Part shown: positions 43,285 through 53,309 of the stretch, piece by piece | Layout of the letters: each line of letters opens with the position of its first letter | How positions within the stretch are numbered: position 1 is the first letter of the stretch | From: Cyanobacteria bacterium REEB459 | GTDB lineage: Bacteria; Cyanobacteriota; Cyanobacteriia; Phormidesmidales; Phormidesmidaceae | Assembly (NCBI GenBank): GCA_018970085.1 | Contig: JAGWXD010000005.1 | Location: 1-64,000, forward strand | DNA length: 64,000 nt | Direction of reading: 5' to 3' | Made by a program: the position numbers and the translations under genes | The notes under the pieces: generated by a model | What the model saw: the letters and a program-made list of their open reading frames with translations, nothing else | Database searches by the model: none | Told to the model about the DNA's origin: nothing

Positions 43285-44796
43285 ATGATTATTGATGACC
43301 AGCACTACGATGTAATTATTGTCGGCACCGGGGCAGGAGGGGGCACCCTGGCCCAGAAACTGGCCCCCTCTGGCAAGCGCATCCTGGTGCTGGAACGGGG
43401 AGAGGCCATGCCCCTGGGGGATCAAAATATTAATACCGTCGATATTTTCCAAAAGCAGCGCTACCATGCCCCCGAAAACTGGTACGACGAAGCGGGTGAA
43501 CCCTTTACTCCCCAGACGAAATATACCCTGGGCGGTAATACCAAAATCTATGGGGCGGTGCTCCAGCGGCTGCGGGAAAGGGATTTTGAGGCGGTTACCC
43601 TGCAGACTGGGGTTTCTCCCGAGTGGTGTGTTAAGTACGCCGATTTTGAACCCTACTACACCCAGGCTGAAGCCCTCTACCAGGTTCACGGTCAGGCTGG
43701 TAGCGATCCTACCGATCCCCCCCGCAGTGCCCCTTACCCTTACCCGGCAGCCGATCATCCGGGGATTATGGCACCTATTCTGGCGGATCTAGTGCGCCAG
43801 GGCTGCCATCCCTATGCCTTGCCCCTGTCCCAGTCCCTCCGCCCCGAGGATCCCACCGGCGACGCGGAAATATTTGGGGTGGAACCAGCCCTGAAATGTG
43901 CCAACCTTACCCTCAAGACCTCGGCTTTGGTGACTCTGGTGTTAACCAATCCTGCTGGAACAGCAGCCCGGGGAGTACAGGCGACGATCCACGGTCAGGT
44001 CTATATCTTTACGGCTGATTTAATTGTCTTGGCTGGTGGTGCTGTTAACTCTCCTGTTCTACTGCTGAAATCCGCCAACGAAAGGCATCCCCAGGGCCTG
44101 GCGAATGGCTCAGGGCAGGTAGGACGCAATCTGATGAAACTACAGATGACCTCTATCGTGCAGGTCACAACCGAAGCTAATCCACCGGCTTTTTCCCGAT
44201 CGCTAGGCATCAATGACTACTACTGGGGCGATCGCCAGTTCGCCTATCCCATGGGTCACATTGAGAACATGGGAGGAGTGTTACAGGATGCAATTTTTGC
44301 CGAGTCACCCCCGGTGCTCTCCCTGGTGACTCGACTCATGCCGAACGCGGGTCTACAACAACTGGCCACCCATTCCATTGCCTGGTGGGTGATGAGTGAG
44401 GTGCTGCCTGACCCCGCCAACCGGGTGGAGATCAAGAAGGACAAAATCCAGCTCTACTTCACCCCCAATAACACCGAAGCCCACGATCGCCTGGTCTACC
44501 GCTGGTTAGATAGCCTTAAGGAGATGGAGAAGCACGGTTCCCGCTTTACCCGGTCCCAGATCCATCCCCGTGGGCAGACGCCCCTGCCGGTGGTGGCTAA
44601 CCAGTGTGGAACTTGCCGAATGGGCACCGATCCTCGTACGTCTGTCCTCGATCCCCACTGCCGTACCCACGAACTGGATAACCTTTACGTGGTGGATAGT
44701 AGTTTCTTTCCCTCCAGTTCCAGTCTGGGACCTGCCCTTACCGTCATTGCCAATGCCCTGCGAGTGGGGGATCATCTGCTTCAAAGACTGGGCTAG
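43285..44796 (+). CDS. GMC-family FAD oxidoreductase
   Basis: 503 residues. The FAD dinucleotide fold YDVIIVGTGAGGGTLAQKLA is at residues 8-27, GGNTKIYGAVLQRLRERDF in the FAD-attachment region, LIVLAGGAVNSPVLLLKS in the second FAD contact, and NQCGTCRMGTDP with DSSFFPSSSSLGPALTVIA at the C-terminus with the active-site pair region. Members oxidise alcohols, choline or sugars. Substrate cannot be predicted. No partner gene is nearby; 100 bases downstream of ctaE. Confidence 0.9.
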   Translation: MIIDDQHYDVIIVGTGAGGGTLAQKLAPSGKRILVLERGEAMPLGDQNINTVDIFQKQRYHAPENWYDEAGEPFTPQTKYTLGGNTKIYGAVLQRLRERDFEAVTLQTGVSPEWCVKYADFEPYYTQAEALYQVHGQAGSDPTDPPRSAPYPYPAADHPGIMAPILADLVRQGCHPYALPLSQSLRPEDPTGDAEIFGVEPALKCANLTLKTSALVTLVLTNPAGTAARGVQATIHGQVYIFTADLIVLAGGAVNSPVLLLKSANERHPQGLANGSGQVGRNLMKLQMTSIVQVTTEANPPAFSRSLGINDYYWGDRQFAYPMGHIENMGGVLQDAIFAESPPVLSLVTRLMPNAGLQQLATHSIAWWVMSEVLPDPANRVEIKKDKIQLYFTPNNTEAHDRLVYRWLDSLKEMEKHGSRFTRSQIHPRGQTPLPVVANQCGTCRMGTDPRTSVLDPHCRTHELDNLYVVDSSFFPSSSSLGPALTVIANALRVGDHLLQRLG

Positions 44797-44806
44797 ACCG
44801 CCCTAG

Positions 44807-45577
44807 TTAGTCTGGGGAGTTTAACCGCCGCCAGCCCTGTCTCAGCAGTTGTAAACCAAATAACACCATAAACTGGGGGTTGTTAATCAGGTAGCGCCTC
44901 CACAACCGCCCGGGCTCCTGGCTGAGGCGATAGACCCACTCCAGCCCCAACGCCATCATCCAGCGAGGGGCCTGGGAAACTTCGCCACTAAAAAAGTCAA
45001 AGGCTGCCCCTACTCCGATCATGACGGCCTCTATCTGGTTTACCTGCCGATACATCCACTGCTCCTGCTTGGGGCACCCTAAACCCACGAGTACTACCCG
45101 AGCCCCCGATTGCCGAATTCGTTGGACATCTATGGCTTCTTCCTCAGGGCTGAGGGTTCTGAAGGGTGGTGCCTGACTACCGCTAATCACCAGGGCCGGG
45201 AAACGCTGCTGTAGATAGGCCTTGAGCCGAACCAGGCGGTCTGCTGTGCCGCCGTAAAGATAAATCGGTAGGCCTAAATCCGCAGCTCGCTGGCACCAGG
45301 CCAGCATCAGGTCGGGGCCATAAACCCGAGGTTGATCCCTGACCCCTAACCAGCGTAATCCCCAGACCAGAGGCATGCCATCAGGGGTGACCAGGGCGGC
45401 GTGGTTGAGTATGTTTCGATAGACCAGGTCTCGATAGGCGGTCATCACCACATGGACGTTAGCGGCTACTACATAACAGGACCTACCCGCCATAGCCCAA
45501 GCTTGAATACGATCGCAGGTATCAGCGTAACTGGTGCAATCAACCCAAGTCTTAAGAATGCATCGATTTTGAGCCAA
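44807..45577 (-). CDS. WecG/TagA/CpsF-family glycosyltransferase
   Basis: 256 residues from TTG 45577; no ATG is available in the frame before a stop. YVVAANVHVVMTAYRD, LVTPDGMPLVWGLRWLG, PRVYGPDLMLAWC, YLYGGTADRL and VLVGLGCPKQEQWMYR are the family motifs. Such enzymes add N-acetylmannosamine(uronic acid) to lipid-linked intermediates in surface polysaccharide synthesis. It pairs with the sugar-phosphate transferase 18 bases upstream on the same strand. Confidence 0.9.
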   Translation of the reverse strand: MAQNRCILKTWVDCTSYADTCDRIQAWAMAGRSCYVVAANVHVVMTAYRDLVYRNILNHAALVTPDGMPLVWGLRWLGVRDQPRVYGPDLMLAWCQRAADLGLPIYLYGGTADRLVRLKAYLQQRFPALVISGSQAPPFRTLSPEEEAIDVQRIRQSGARVVLVGLGCPKQEQWMYRQVNQIEAVMIGVGAAFDFFSGEVSQAPRWMMALGLEWVYRLSQEPGRLWRRYLINNPQFMVLFGLQLLRQGWRRLNSPD

Positions 45578-45595
45578 GGCAAATAGGCCGTAATG

Positions 45596-46273
45596 CTAGT
45601 AAGCGCCCTTATTGTCAAAGATTACTAAAAACGTCCTGGCAATGATTTTAATATCGTGCCAGGGAGACCACAAGCGCTGATAACTCAGATCTAGCTTAAC
45701 AATTTCTTCAAAATCCTTCACCGCCGATCTGCCACTCACCTGCCATTGGCCCGTCAACCCTGGCTTAACATCCAGCCGACGCCAATGATACTCACTGTAG
45801 CGTGCCACCTCGTCACCCGTTGGCGGACGAGTTCCCACCAGACTCATTTCTCCCTTTAGCACGTTAAAAAACTGGGGAAATTCATCCAGGCTGGTTTTGC
45901 GCAGTAGCTTACCAATGCGAGTCACCCGGGGATCACTTTCGTTTTTAAAAATGATGCCCTGAGCCTGATTAGGTACGGAAGCCTTGAGGGCATCGGCATT
46001 GACAACCATAGACCGAAACTTACGGATTCTAAAGGGCTTACCCTTAAGACCGTAGCGGACCTGAGAATAGAAAATTGGCCCGGGGCTATCTAGCTTAATC
46101 AAGGCGGCCACAGGGACTAAAATAATGGCTAAAATAGAAAGCCCCACCAGGGACCCCGCAATATCGGTAATACGCTTAAAGGAAGAATGAACGGAGGGAT
46201 GGTTATCGGCCATAGAAGGTATAACCTGCTCACTCGAGTTAAAACATTGATTATTGCGAGAGGAAAGCATCAT
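45596..46273 (-). CDS. undecaprenyl-phosphate sugar transferase (WcaJ/exopolysaccharide type)
   Basis: About 225 residues from ATG 46273 (an ATG at 46318 is in frame). One membrane segment (DIAGSLVGLSILAIILVPVA), then the catalytic KLDSPGPIFYSQVRYGLKGK, FRIRKFRSMVVNAD, LLRKTSLDEFPQFFNVLKGE, SLVGTRPPTGDEV and KPGLTGQWQVSGRS. It starts polysaccharide repeat-unit synthesis by moving a sugar phosphate to the lipid carrier. Co-transcribed with the WecG-family gene. Confidence 0.92.
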   Translation of the reverse strand: MMLSSRNNQCFNSSEQVIPSMADNHPSVHSSFKRITDIAGSLVGLSILAIILVPVAALIKLDSPGPIFYSQVRYGLKGKPFRIRKFRSMVVNADALKASVPNQAQGIIFKNESDPRVTRIGKLLRKTSLDEFPQFFNVLKGEMSLVGTRPPTGDEVARYSEYHWRRLDVKPGLTGQWQVSGRSAVKDFEEIVKLDLSYQRLWSPWHDIKIIARTFLVIFDNKGAY

Positions 46274-46709
46274 AGCAGCTCTAAGAAGGGAGAAATGACG
46301 GGGATGCCTAGAGATCAAATCCGGAACAATTCTGCAGTGAACTAACGTAACGACAAACTAACAGCCGGGGGCAGAATGGATGAGGGCGAGCTAAACTCGG
46401 GTAGATCTTCTAATTCACTTCTATCAGACCAGCTCTAGGAGCCAATCTGGGGACTTCATAAAAGCTAATAAATAATAATTAAATAAGGCCATGAACGTAA
46501 GTAATCTAACCCTGCTTCAAAAGTCTAGAGGCCTGCTGCCCCTGCTGTCTCCTTCAGACGGGGAAATACTCTAAAACTTTGGCTAAGTTCCAACTAGTAT
46601 GAATTTTCTGTAAAGCCAGGGGTTTGCCCGTTCCTGGTGGGTGAGTCTGATCTTTTTTTTAGGGTTAGACGCCTTGCCCCCAGATGATTTGACCAAGGGT
46701 TGGACTGCC
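46274..46709. other. 435-base non-coding interval
   Basis: Between the sugar transferase start and the M20 hydrolase stop. An AT-rich patch at about 46460-46490 may contain the promoter of the polysaccharide genes. No ORF, RNA gene or repeat is seen. Confidence 0.4.
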
Positions 46710-47891
46710 CTAGGCGGAGGTATGCCAATAGCGATAAGCACTGTAGGCCATGGTCATGACCCCAGTGGCGATCGCGGCTTCATTGACTTCAAACTTGGGA
46801 TGGTGCAGGGGATAGTTGGTAGCCCGGTCGGTAAACCCGACCCCCAGGCGAAACATGGTTCCCGGAGCATGCTCTAGATAGAGGGAAAAATCCTCTGAGC
46901 CCAGAGACGGTTCATCGATCAGCTGGAGATGGGTTTCCCCCAGAGCTTCCCTAGCGCAGCGGCTGGTGAGTTCGGTCAAGGCTAGATCATTTACGACCGA
47001 GGGAACCCCCCGGCGGTAACGGATTTCGCAGCGGGCTCCGTAGGGTTGACAAACCGCCGCCACAATTTTTTCAATCCACTCCGGCAGGTGTTTGCGACTG
47101 TCGGGGTGGAGCGATCTCACCGTTCCCGATAACGTTACCCGCTCGGCAATCACGTTGGCAGCCCGACCGCCGCCGATCTGCCCAATGGTCAGGACAACTG
47201 GATGGAGGGGGTTTTGGGTACGACTGATGGCCTGTTGCAGGGTTGTTACCACCTGAGCCGCAATCCAGATGGCATCAATCGCCTCATGGGGCCGGGCCCC
47301 GTGACCCGCTTCGCCAATGATGGTGATATCCAGGTCATCGGCTGCCGCCGTCAGCACACCGTAGCGGATACCAATGGCTCCAGCAGCCAAATTGGGGTAA
47401 ACATGTAATCCCAGCATGGCGGAAACTCCTGCCATTGCCCCGGCTTCAATCATCCAGCGAGCCCCCTGGGCGGTTTCTTCGGCGGGCTGGAATAAAAATC
47501 GAGTTGTACCTGGTAGGGGGCTGGCTAGTTGCGCCAGTACCATGGCTGTGCCCATGGCCACGGTGGTGTGGACATCGTGGCCACAGGCGTGCATCAGCCC
47601 CGGCTGGGTAGAGGCAAAGGCCAGGTTGACTCGCTCAGTCAGGGGTAGGCCGTCCATATCGGCCCGGATCCCGAGAATGCGGGTATCATGGCTGCCGCGT
47701 AATTCCCCGATCACCCCGGTTTTACCCACCAGTTCTTGCACCTCTAGTCCGCAGGACGATAACACTCCAGACACATAGGCTGCGGTTTTATATTCCTGAC
47801 CGCTGAGTTCGGGATGGCTGTGGAGGTGGCGGCGAATGTCTAGGAGCCGGGGGGTGAGGTCCTCGACCAGGGCATGGATCTGACGGAGCAT
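46710..47891 (-). CDS. M20-family amidohydrolase (hippurate/IAA-amino acid hydrolase type)
   Basis: 393 residues. DIRRHLHSHPELSGQEYKTA, GIRADMDGLPL, LMHACGHDVHTTVAMGTA (metal-binding Cys/His/Asp), FLFQPAEETAQGARWMIEAG (catalytic Glu pair) and LGSEDFSLYLEHAPG are in order. The dimerisation lid lies at about 185-300. Removes acyl groups from N-acyl amino acids; substrate unknown. Single gene. Confidence 0.92.
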   Translation of the reverse strand: MLRQIHALVEDLTPRLLDIRRHLHSHPELSGQEYKTAAYVSGVLSSCGLEVQELVGKTGVIGELRGSHDTRILGIRADMDGLPLTERVNLAFASTQPGLMHACGHDVHTTVAMGTAMVLAQLASPLPGTTRFLFQPAEETAQGARWMIEAGAMAGVSAMLGLHVYPNLAAGAIGIRYGVLTAAADDLDITIIGEAGHGARPHEAIDAIWIAAQVVTTLQQAISRTQNPLHPVVLTIGQIGGGRAANVIAERVTLSGTVRSLHPDSRKHLPEWIEKIVAAVCQPYGARCEIRYRRGVPSVVNDLALTELTSRCAREALGETHLQLIDEPSLGSEDFSLYLEHAPGTMFRLGVGFTDRATNYPLHHPKFEVNEAAIATGVMTMAYSAYRYWHTSA

Positions 47892-47997
47892 AGCAGCAAT
47901 TGGTAGGGATCGGCAAAGCGGCCAGGGGTATAGCTTGGGCCAGGGTGTTTAAGGGGTTGGTCAGCCTGGGGTCAGTTAACGCTGGGTAGGTATCTGG

Positions 47998-49614
47998 CTA
48001 ACCATCCTGTAGGGGCAAAAACACCGTCAATACTTCCCCAGCCTGGGGTCGTTGGCGAACAATTAGCTTACCCCCCAGGGCCTGGAAGAGATTTTTGGTC
48101 GCCTTTAAATTCAAGCTCACCCCACCGGTTTCAGGCTGAAAGATTAACAGTTGTCCCAGGGCCTTAAAGGGGGAGGCTAGCAGCCCATCTAATTCTCCTG
48201 GCTGCTGACAGGGATGCTGATCGAAGGGATGGGATTGAAACTGTAATTTTAACTGATGTCCGGCCAGGCTAACGGTAAGTTGAATGTGACTGTAGGGGGG
48301 GAGGCTGTGGGTAAATCGCTCTACTAGCCCAGTTAATACCTGATTTAGCATGATCGGATCGCTGGCTACCCGGGGTAAGTGGGGAGGGATATTGACCGTC
48401 AGGGTGAGGTTACGCCGATTCACCTGTTGCTGCCAGAGGGGAATCGACTGCTGAAATAATTGATGTAGGGAAATGGCCGCTAGGGGTGACTGGATCGGGT
48501 AAGAAGATTCTGTTTCTAACTCAACAGCGGTAAAAATCAGATTAAAGCGGTCGATCTGCTGGGTGCATTCCCGATCGATGGAACCCAATCGTTTGGCGAC
48601 GTCATCCCCTAGGTCCTGGCGCTTCAGCAGCGATCGCACCAGGGTTCGAATCGTGGTCAGGGGGGTACGAATTTCGTGGGCCATGGCCTTGAGAAATTCC
48701 GTGTCGGTGTTTGGGGGATGGGCCTCTGGCGGTGGGCTGGAGGATTGCCGTCGAGCCTTGTAGGCCTGAGAGACCGAGGGTCTCAGGGTTGCCCAGTGGC
48801 TCTGGTTGGGCTCAGGCTGAGCGGGGTTTGCCTGGGCGGTCTGAGCCACCGGCGTCAAGCCCTGGGTTGACAGCGACAAGGTCTGGCCGCTCAGGTGTTG
48901 CAACATCAGGTGACTGTAATCAGTGACCAGGCGGTAATCGGGGCACTGGGGGGGGAACCATCCCACCACCTGATCTACCCCTGCCACCAGGTGGGGCCGC
49001 ACCGCCTCGATGCGATGGCGCAGCTGCTGCCAAACCTGATTAATTCGGTCAGGATCAAAGGAAAACTGAAACCGCAGCTGGCCCGAGTCTACCTCCCCTA
49101 ATAGCAGCAATAGACTAAAGCCTTTGGTTAATACCAGACAAAATCGTTCCTGGGTGATAGGGTCGCTGAGGCTGATGGGAACCAGGGTTAGATCGGCGGC
49201 CAGGGCGACCTCCTCGGGTTGGCCTTGACCAGGTAAAAGGGGTTGGCTACTAATAACCATCTGAGCCAGGGGCTCAGGCACCAGCAACCATTGGCTCAGG
49301 GAGTGACCCAGCAATTGCTTGGGCAACACTGGCAAGGGGCCAGATAGGACCACCCCCAGGGGGGGGGCAGGACCACACTGAATTGGGTTTACCTCTGGAT
49401 GCTGGCCCAATAGTAAGGTAGTCAGCGCTGCGATTGCCGCCAACCACTCCTGTTCAGCCTGGTGCTGGGTCTGCCCCCAAGGCAGCCAGGCCGAAACCCC
49501 TCCAGGCCCATTTTGAGGCTGTTCAATACTTTCCCCCAGACCCCTTTGCCTGACGCTGCTACCCCCAGGCTGCTGTTCTAAAAGTTGACTGAGCGAGACG
49601 ATCGACTGTTTCAA
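47998..49614 (-). CDS. sensor histidine kinase with a degenerate ATP-binding domain
   Basis: 538 residues from TTG 49614. A long N-terminal region contains no clear membrane span. The HisKA helix holds the phospho-acceptor: FLKAMAHEIRTPLTTIRTLV. In the C-terminal domain the usual N box is replaced by MLNQVLTGLVERFTHSLPPY, and no DxGxG box is visible; only the last block GGVSLNLKATKNLFQALGGK and GEVLTVFLPL is conserved. It may be a receiver-binding scaffold rather than a working kinase. No response regulator is adjacent. Confidence 0.8.
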   Translation of the reverse strand: MKQSIVSLSQLLEQQPGGSSVRQRGLGESIEQPQNGPGGVSAWLPWGQTQHQAEQEWLAAIAALTTLLLGQHPEVNPIQCGPAPPLGVVLSGPLPVLPKQLLGHSLSQWLLVPEPLAQMVISSQPLLPGQGQPEEVALAADLTLVPISLSDPITQERFCLVLTKGFSLLLLLGEVDSGQLRFQFSFDPDRINQVWQQLRHRIEAVRPHLVAGVDQVVGWFPPQCPDYRLVTDYSHLMLQHLSGQTLSLSTQGLTPVAQTAQANPAQPEPNQSHWATLRPSVSQAYKARRQSSSPPPEAHPPNTDTEFLKAMAHEIRTPLTTIRTLVRSLLKRQDLGDDVAKRLGSIDRECTQQIDRFNLIFTAVELETESSYPIQSPLAAISLHQLFQQSIPLWQQQVNRRNLTLTVNIPPHLPRVASDPIMLNQVLTGLVERFTHSLPPYSHIQLTVSLAGHQLKLQFQSHPFDQHPCQQPGELDGLLASPFKALGQLLIFQPETGGVSLNLKATKNLFQALGGKLIVRQRPQAGEVLTVFLPLQDG

Positions 49615-49842
49615 CGTTCTACCTGCCTGGCGGCTGCCCTACTCGTACCCGATGGGATCATCAGTTCATGCCGATAACCATGGATACTCCCCTGGCTATT
49701 CACCTATTAAGAGCCTACGCTCTCTGGGCAGATTGGCCTATGGGTAGAACCGAACTTACTCAGGTCGAAATAGCTGTCCTGCCCAGATTATGACCTGGGT
49801 TGCAGCTTTTAAATCATCTCCCCCTGGTTTTGTCAAATGCCC

Positions 49843-50202
49843 TTAACCAAACCAGCTAGAGGCAGTTTCGCTGGGGTCTAGGGCCTCAACTACCGTAGCC
49901 ATCTCCCCAAGGACAGGGTCTAGCAGTAGAGCTTGTAGTCCCTGATCAATTAGCTGGTCTATGTGGGCCTGCTGTTCTGCTGAATAACACTTGGTGGCAC
50001 AACTATTTACAGAGCTAGCTGCTGCCGGTTCCATGGTGACGTACACCACCGGCAAGCGCCGAATTACGTAGGCCACCAGTTTTTCCTGGAGCTCAGTGGC
50101 GAGGGCAGTACCCTCTTCGGAGGGTAGGGCCAGAGCGTTTAAAGCTCGATTAATTTTAGCTGTGACCACTGGTAGGGTTAAATTGACAATAATTTGAGTC
50201 AT
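49843..50202 (-). CDS. ComFB-like small protein
   Basis: 119 residues from ATG 50202, which has GAGG 8 bases upstream. The segment ALATELQEKLVAYVIRRLPVVYVTMEP resembles the xVxAYxLNxLPxxY core of late-competence ComFB proteins. Two cysteines in NSCATKC are also in keeping. Cyanobacterial ComFB relatives bind c-di-GMP. The match is partial, so treat the family as tentative. It is divergent from the 50727 gene. Confidence 0.5.
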   Translation of the reverse strand: MTQIIVNLTLPVVTAKINRALNALALPSEEGTALATELQEKLVAYVIRRLPVVYVTMEPAAASSVNSCATKCYSAEQQAHIDQLIDQGLQALLLDPVLGEMATVVEALDPSETASSWFG

Positions 50203-50726
50203 ATTGCTCACCTCGATCTAGTATCTACAGGCAACCGCTTGAATCTCAGTCCTTTGTTGACATCCCCTGGTTGATGCCAAGGTGTTTAAGTATTGACCCT
50301 TAATTGACCCTTAGGGGTTAGTCCCATCGTCAGCACTCGACCCTCAGGGAATTAGGCCCGGGCTTTTGTGGGTGCCACGGCAAGCGGCTGAGCCAACCCT
50401 TTAGAGGGGTTGAGGTGCCCCGGCCCAGTCCATCAGCCCTGAAGGGCCTGTAAGTCTGTCTGTCTGTAAGTCAGTCTATTGTCGGGGTTAGGGCCAAAAC
50501 TATAAATATCCCCCCAGACCTAATCCGAAGGATTTCCCAGCGAGTTATCCCCTAGCCAGTTCGAAGCCAGATAGCTGTCATCCTATTTAGTATTAATTTT
50601 ACTAAAACTTAAAGGAAATCCCCCTGAATCTGAATAAATCGTTAGGAACCTACTGGAAATGATTCACCTCTCAATCACTCATCCCCCGTTCAGGCCCAGG
50701 CGATCGGCCAGTCGGAGAGCCCTCCT
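50203..50726. other. 524-base intergenic region with hairpin potential
   Basis: Contains several G/C-rich inverted segments (AACCCTTTAGAGGGGTTGAG; GCCCGGGC), a GTCTGTCTGTCTGTAAGTCAGTCT-type microrepeat around 50455 and an AT-rich stretch at 50590-50640 that could be a promoter for 50727. I see no ORF, and no known RNA could be named. A small RNA is possible. Confidence 0.3.
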
Positions 50727-51344
50727 ATGGTAATCCCGGAAATGCTGCTGGTGGTGTGCGGGGGCATGCAACATCCCCAGGACACTCAGGCCATAGTCAG
50801 GCTGATTAGAGCTGATCCAGGCCTGAATCAGCTGCCCCTACGGGTGTTTACCCCTGAATCCTGGGCGGCTGTGCTGTCTGGATCATCCCTGCGGGGGTGG
50901 CTAACCAGTGGTCCGGCTCCCCCACGGCTGATGATTTGGGCCTTTAGTGCGGGGTGTATGGGGGCCGCGGCCCTGGCCAACTACTGGCAGTGCCATGGTG
51001 GCGAGGTACTGGCTCTATTTATGGTAGACGGCTGGGGTGTGCCCTGGAGCCAGGTGGCGCCCCTGCACCGGCTCAGCCATGACGCCTTTACCCACACCAC
51101 TAGTAATTACTTGGGGGAGGGGGTGATTAACTTTGTTGCCAATCCGGCGGTAGATCACCGTCACCTCTGGCAATCGCCCCAGTTGGTAACAGGTCAGCAA
51201 ATCCTAACTCGACAATCCTATCTGTTCCAGCGGTGGTTGCCCGGTCTCCAGGGTTTGCCGCCCTCCTCTGATGCCACCGCGGCTAATTTTCTCTGTACCT
51301 GGTCTAATTACCATCTGAGCCGAGCAGTTAGTGAGTCCTGCTAG
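50727..51344 (+). CDS. conserved hypothetical protein, possibly alpha/beta-hydrolase fold
   Basis: 205 residues. [20 protein letters not shown] begins with a strand-turn typical of alpha/beta folds. [20 protein letters not shown] could be a nucleophile elbow-like turn (FSAGC), and [13 protein letters not shown] a following strand. No full catalytic triad can be assigned. I do not recognise the family. Its stop is about 50 bases before ilvB on the same strand. Confidence 0.55.
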   Translation: MVIPEMLLVVCGGMQHPQDTQAIVRLIRADPGLNQLPLRVFTPESWAAVLSGSSLRGWLTSGPAPPRLMIWAFSAGCMGAAALANYWQCHGGEVLALFMVDGWGVPWSQVAPLHRLSHDAFTHTTSNYLGEGVINFVANPAVDHRHLWQSPQLVTGQQILTRQSYLFQRWLPGLQGLPPSSDATAANFLCTWSNYHLSRAVSESC

Positions 51345-51394
51345 AATTGAATCAGCAAAAATGTTATCTAATTAACAGCTTTCCTACCTTTGCC

Positions 51395-53242
51395 ATGACC
51401 ACCCCTGTTGCCACCCAACCTGATTTACTGATTCGTCGGGCCTCTGGGGCCTTCGCCTTGATCGATAGTCTGAAGCGTCACGGAGTCAAGCACATTTTTG
51501 GTTACCCAGGGGGAGCGATTCTACCTATTTATGACGAGCTCTACCGGGCCGAAGCGGCGGGCGACCTTACCCATATTCTGGTGCGCCACGAGCAGGGGGC
51601 TGCCCATGCCGCTGATGGCTATGCCCGGGCTACGGGACAGGTGGGAGTGTGCTTTGGCACCTCGGGTCCAGGGGCCACCAATCTGGTGACGGGCATTGCG
51701 ACAGCCCAAATGGACTCCATTCCTTTGGTGGTGATTACCGGTCAGGTGCCCAGCCATGCGATCGGCACCGATGCTTTTCAGGAAACAGACATCTTTGGGA
51801 TTACTCTGCCGATCGTTAAACATTCCTATGTCGCCCGATCTCCGCAGCAAATCGCTCGCATTGTGGCTGAAGCCTTTTACATCGCTCAGACCGGTCGGCC
51901 CGGTCCGGTTCTGGTGGATATTCCTAAGGATATCGGTCTGCAGGAATTTGATTATCTGCCCGTAGAGCCTAACCAGGTTAACCTACCGGGCTACAAACCC
52001 ACCGTTAAGGGTAATCCCCGGCAGATTAGCCATGCTATTCAACTGATTCGTCAGAGTGAGCGACCTCTCCTGTACGTAGGAGGTGGAGCCATTACGGCCG
52101 GATCCCATCGAGAAATCTACCGACTGGCGGAATACTTTCAAATTCCAGTGACCACCACGTTGATGGGTAAGGGGATTTTTGACGAGCACCATCCCCTTGC
52201 TCTGGGCATGCTGGGTATGCACGGTACAGCCTACGCCAACTTTGCCGTGAGTGAATGCGATCTGCTGATTGCCGTAGGAGCCCGGTTTGATGACCGGGTT
52301 ACCGGTAAATTAGATGAGTTTGCTGCCCGCGCCCAGGTGATTCACATTGATATAGATCCGGCAGAGGTCGGTAAAAACAGGGCACCCCAGGTGCCCATTG
52401 TGGGAGATGTACGGCAGGTGTTAGTTAACCTGCTCAACCGCCTGGAAGAAGAGTCCCAACTACCCCCGCCTAACCAAACCCTGGCCTGGCGAGACCGCAT
52501 TGACCGATGGAAGCGAGACTATCCCCTGGTGGTACCGACCTACGAGGAGGTACTGGCTCCCCAGGAGGTCATTACTGAACTGGGTCGCCAGGCTCCCCAG
52601 GCCTACTACACCACCGATGTGGGACAGCACCAGATGTGGGCTGCTCAGTTCCTTAAGAATGGCCCGCGCCACTGGGTCTCTAGTGCGGGCCTGGGAACTA
52701 TGGGCTTTGGTATGCCCGCGGCTATGGGGGTGCAGGTGGCCTTACCCGATCAAACGGTTATTTGTATCAGCGGTGATGCCAGTTTTCAAATGAATTTGCA
52801 AGAATTGGGAACCCTGGCCCAGTACGGTATTCCGGTTAAAACCGTGATTATTAATAACGGTTGGCAGGGGATGGTGCGGCAATGGCAGCAGGCTTTCCAT
52901 GGGGAACGTTATTCTTCCTCTAATATGGAGGTAGGTATGCCTGACTTTGAATTACTGGCTCAGGCCTATGGCCTTAAGGGCATGGTGGTGCGAGATCGCT
53001 CCCACCTGGCTGAGGCGGTGGCGACCATGCTGGCCCACAATGGACCGGTGTTGATGGATGTGCGGGTGCGCCGAGATGAAAACTGCTATCCCATGGTGGC
53101 CCCTGGCAAGAGCAATCATCAAATGCTGGGTCTGCCGGTGGTGAACTCCAGCGATAGCCCTCACCGGGCTAATTGTCTAAGCTGTGGTCACGATAACTCT
53201 GGGGATAGCAATTTCTGTTCCCACTGTGGCACTAAACTTTAG
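51395..53242 (+). CDS. ilvB: acetolactate synthase large subunit with C-terminal zinc ribbon
   Basis: 615 residues from ATG 51395. [39 protein letters not shown] (catalytic Glu), [19 protein letters not shown], the FAD-binding middle domain with [13 protein letters not shown], and the thiamine diphosphate motif [19 protein letters not shown] with [15 protein letters not shown]. First step of Val, Leu and Ile synthesis. After the normal end the protein carries [20 protein letters not shown], a zinc ribbon not standard for the enzyme. The small subunit gene ilvN is not adjacent. Confidence 0.95.
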   Translation: MTTPVATQPDLLIRRASGAFALIDSLKRHGVKHIFGYPGGAILPIYDELYRAEAAGDLTHILVRHEQGAAHAADGYARATGQVGVCFGTSGPGATNLVTGIATAQMDSIPLVVITGQVPSHAIGTDAFQETDIFGITLPIVKHSYVARSPQQIARIVAEAFYIAQTGRPGPVLVDIPKDIGLQEFDYLPVEPNQVNLPGYKPTVKGNPRQISHAIQLIRQSERPLLYVGGGAITAGSHREIYRLAEYFQIPVTTTLMGKGIFDEHHPLALGMLGMHGTAYANFAVSECDLLIAVGARFDDRVTGKLDEFAARAQVIHIDIDPAEVGKNRAPQVPIVGDVRQVLVNLLNRLEEESQLPPPNQTLAWRDRIDRWKRDYPLVVPTYEEVLAPQEVITELGRQAPQAYYTTDVGQHQMWAAQFLKNGPRHWVSSAGLGTMGFGMPAAMGVQVALPDQTVICISGDASFQMNLQELGTLAQYGIPVKTVIINNGWQGMVRQWQQAFHGERYSSSNMEVGMPDFELLAQAYGLKGMVVRDRSHLAEAVATMLAHNGPVLMDVRVRRDENCYPMVAPGKSNHQMLGLPVVNSSDSPHRANCLSCGHDNSGDSNFCSHCGTKL

Positions 53243-53309
53243 GCAAATAGCTCATTTTTTAAAGAATAGAGTATCCTAACCAGAGTTATATCTGTGACTT
53301 AGGCTGTTT

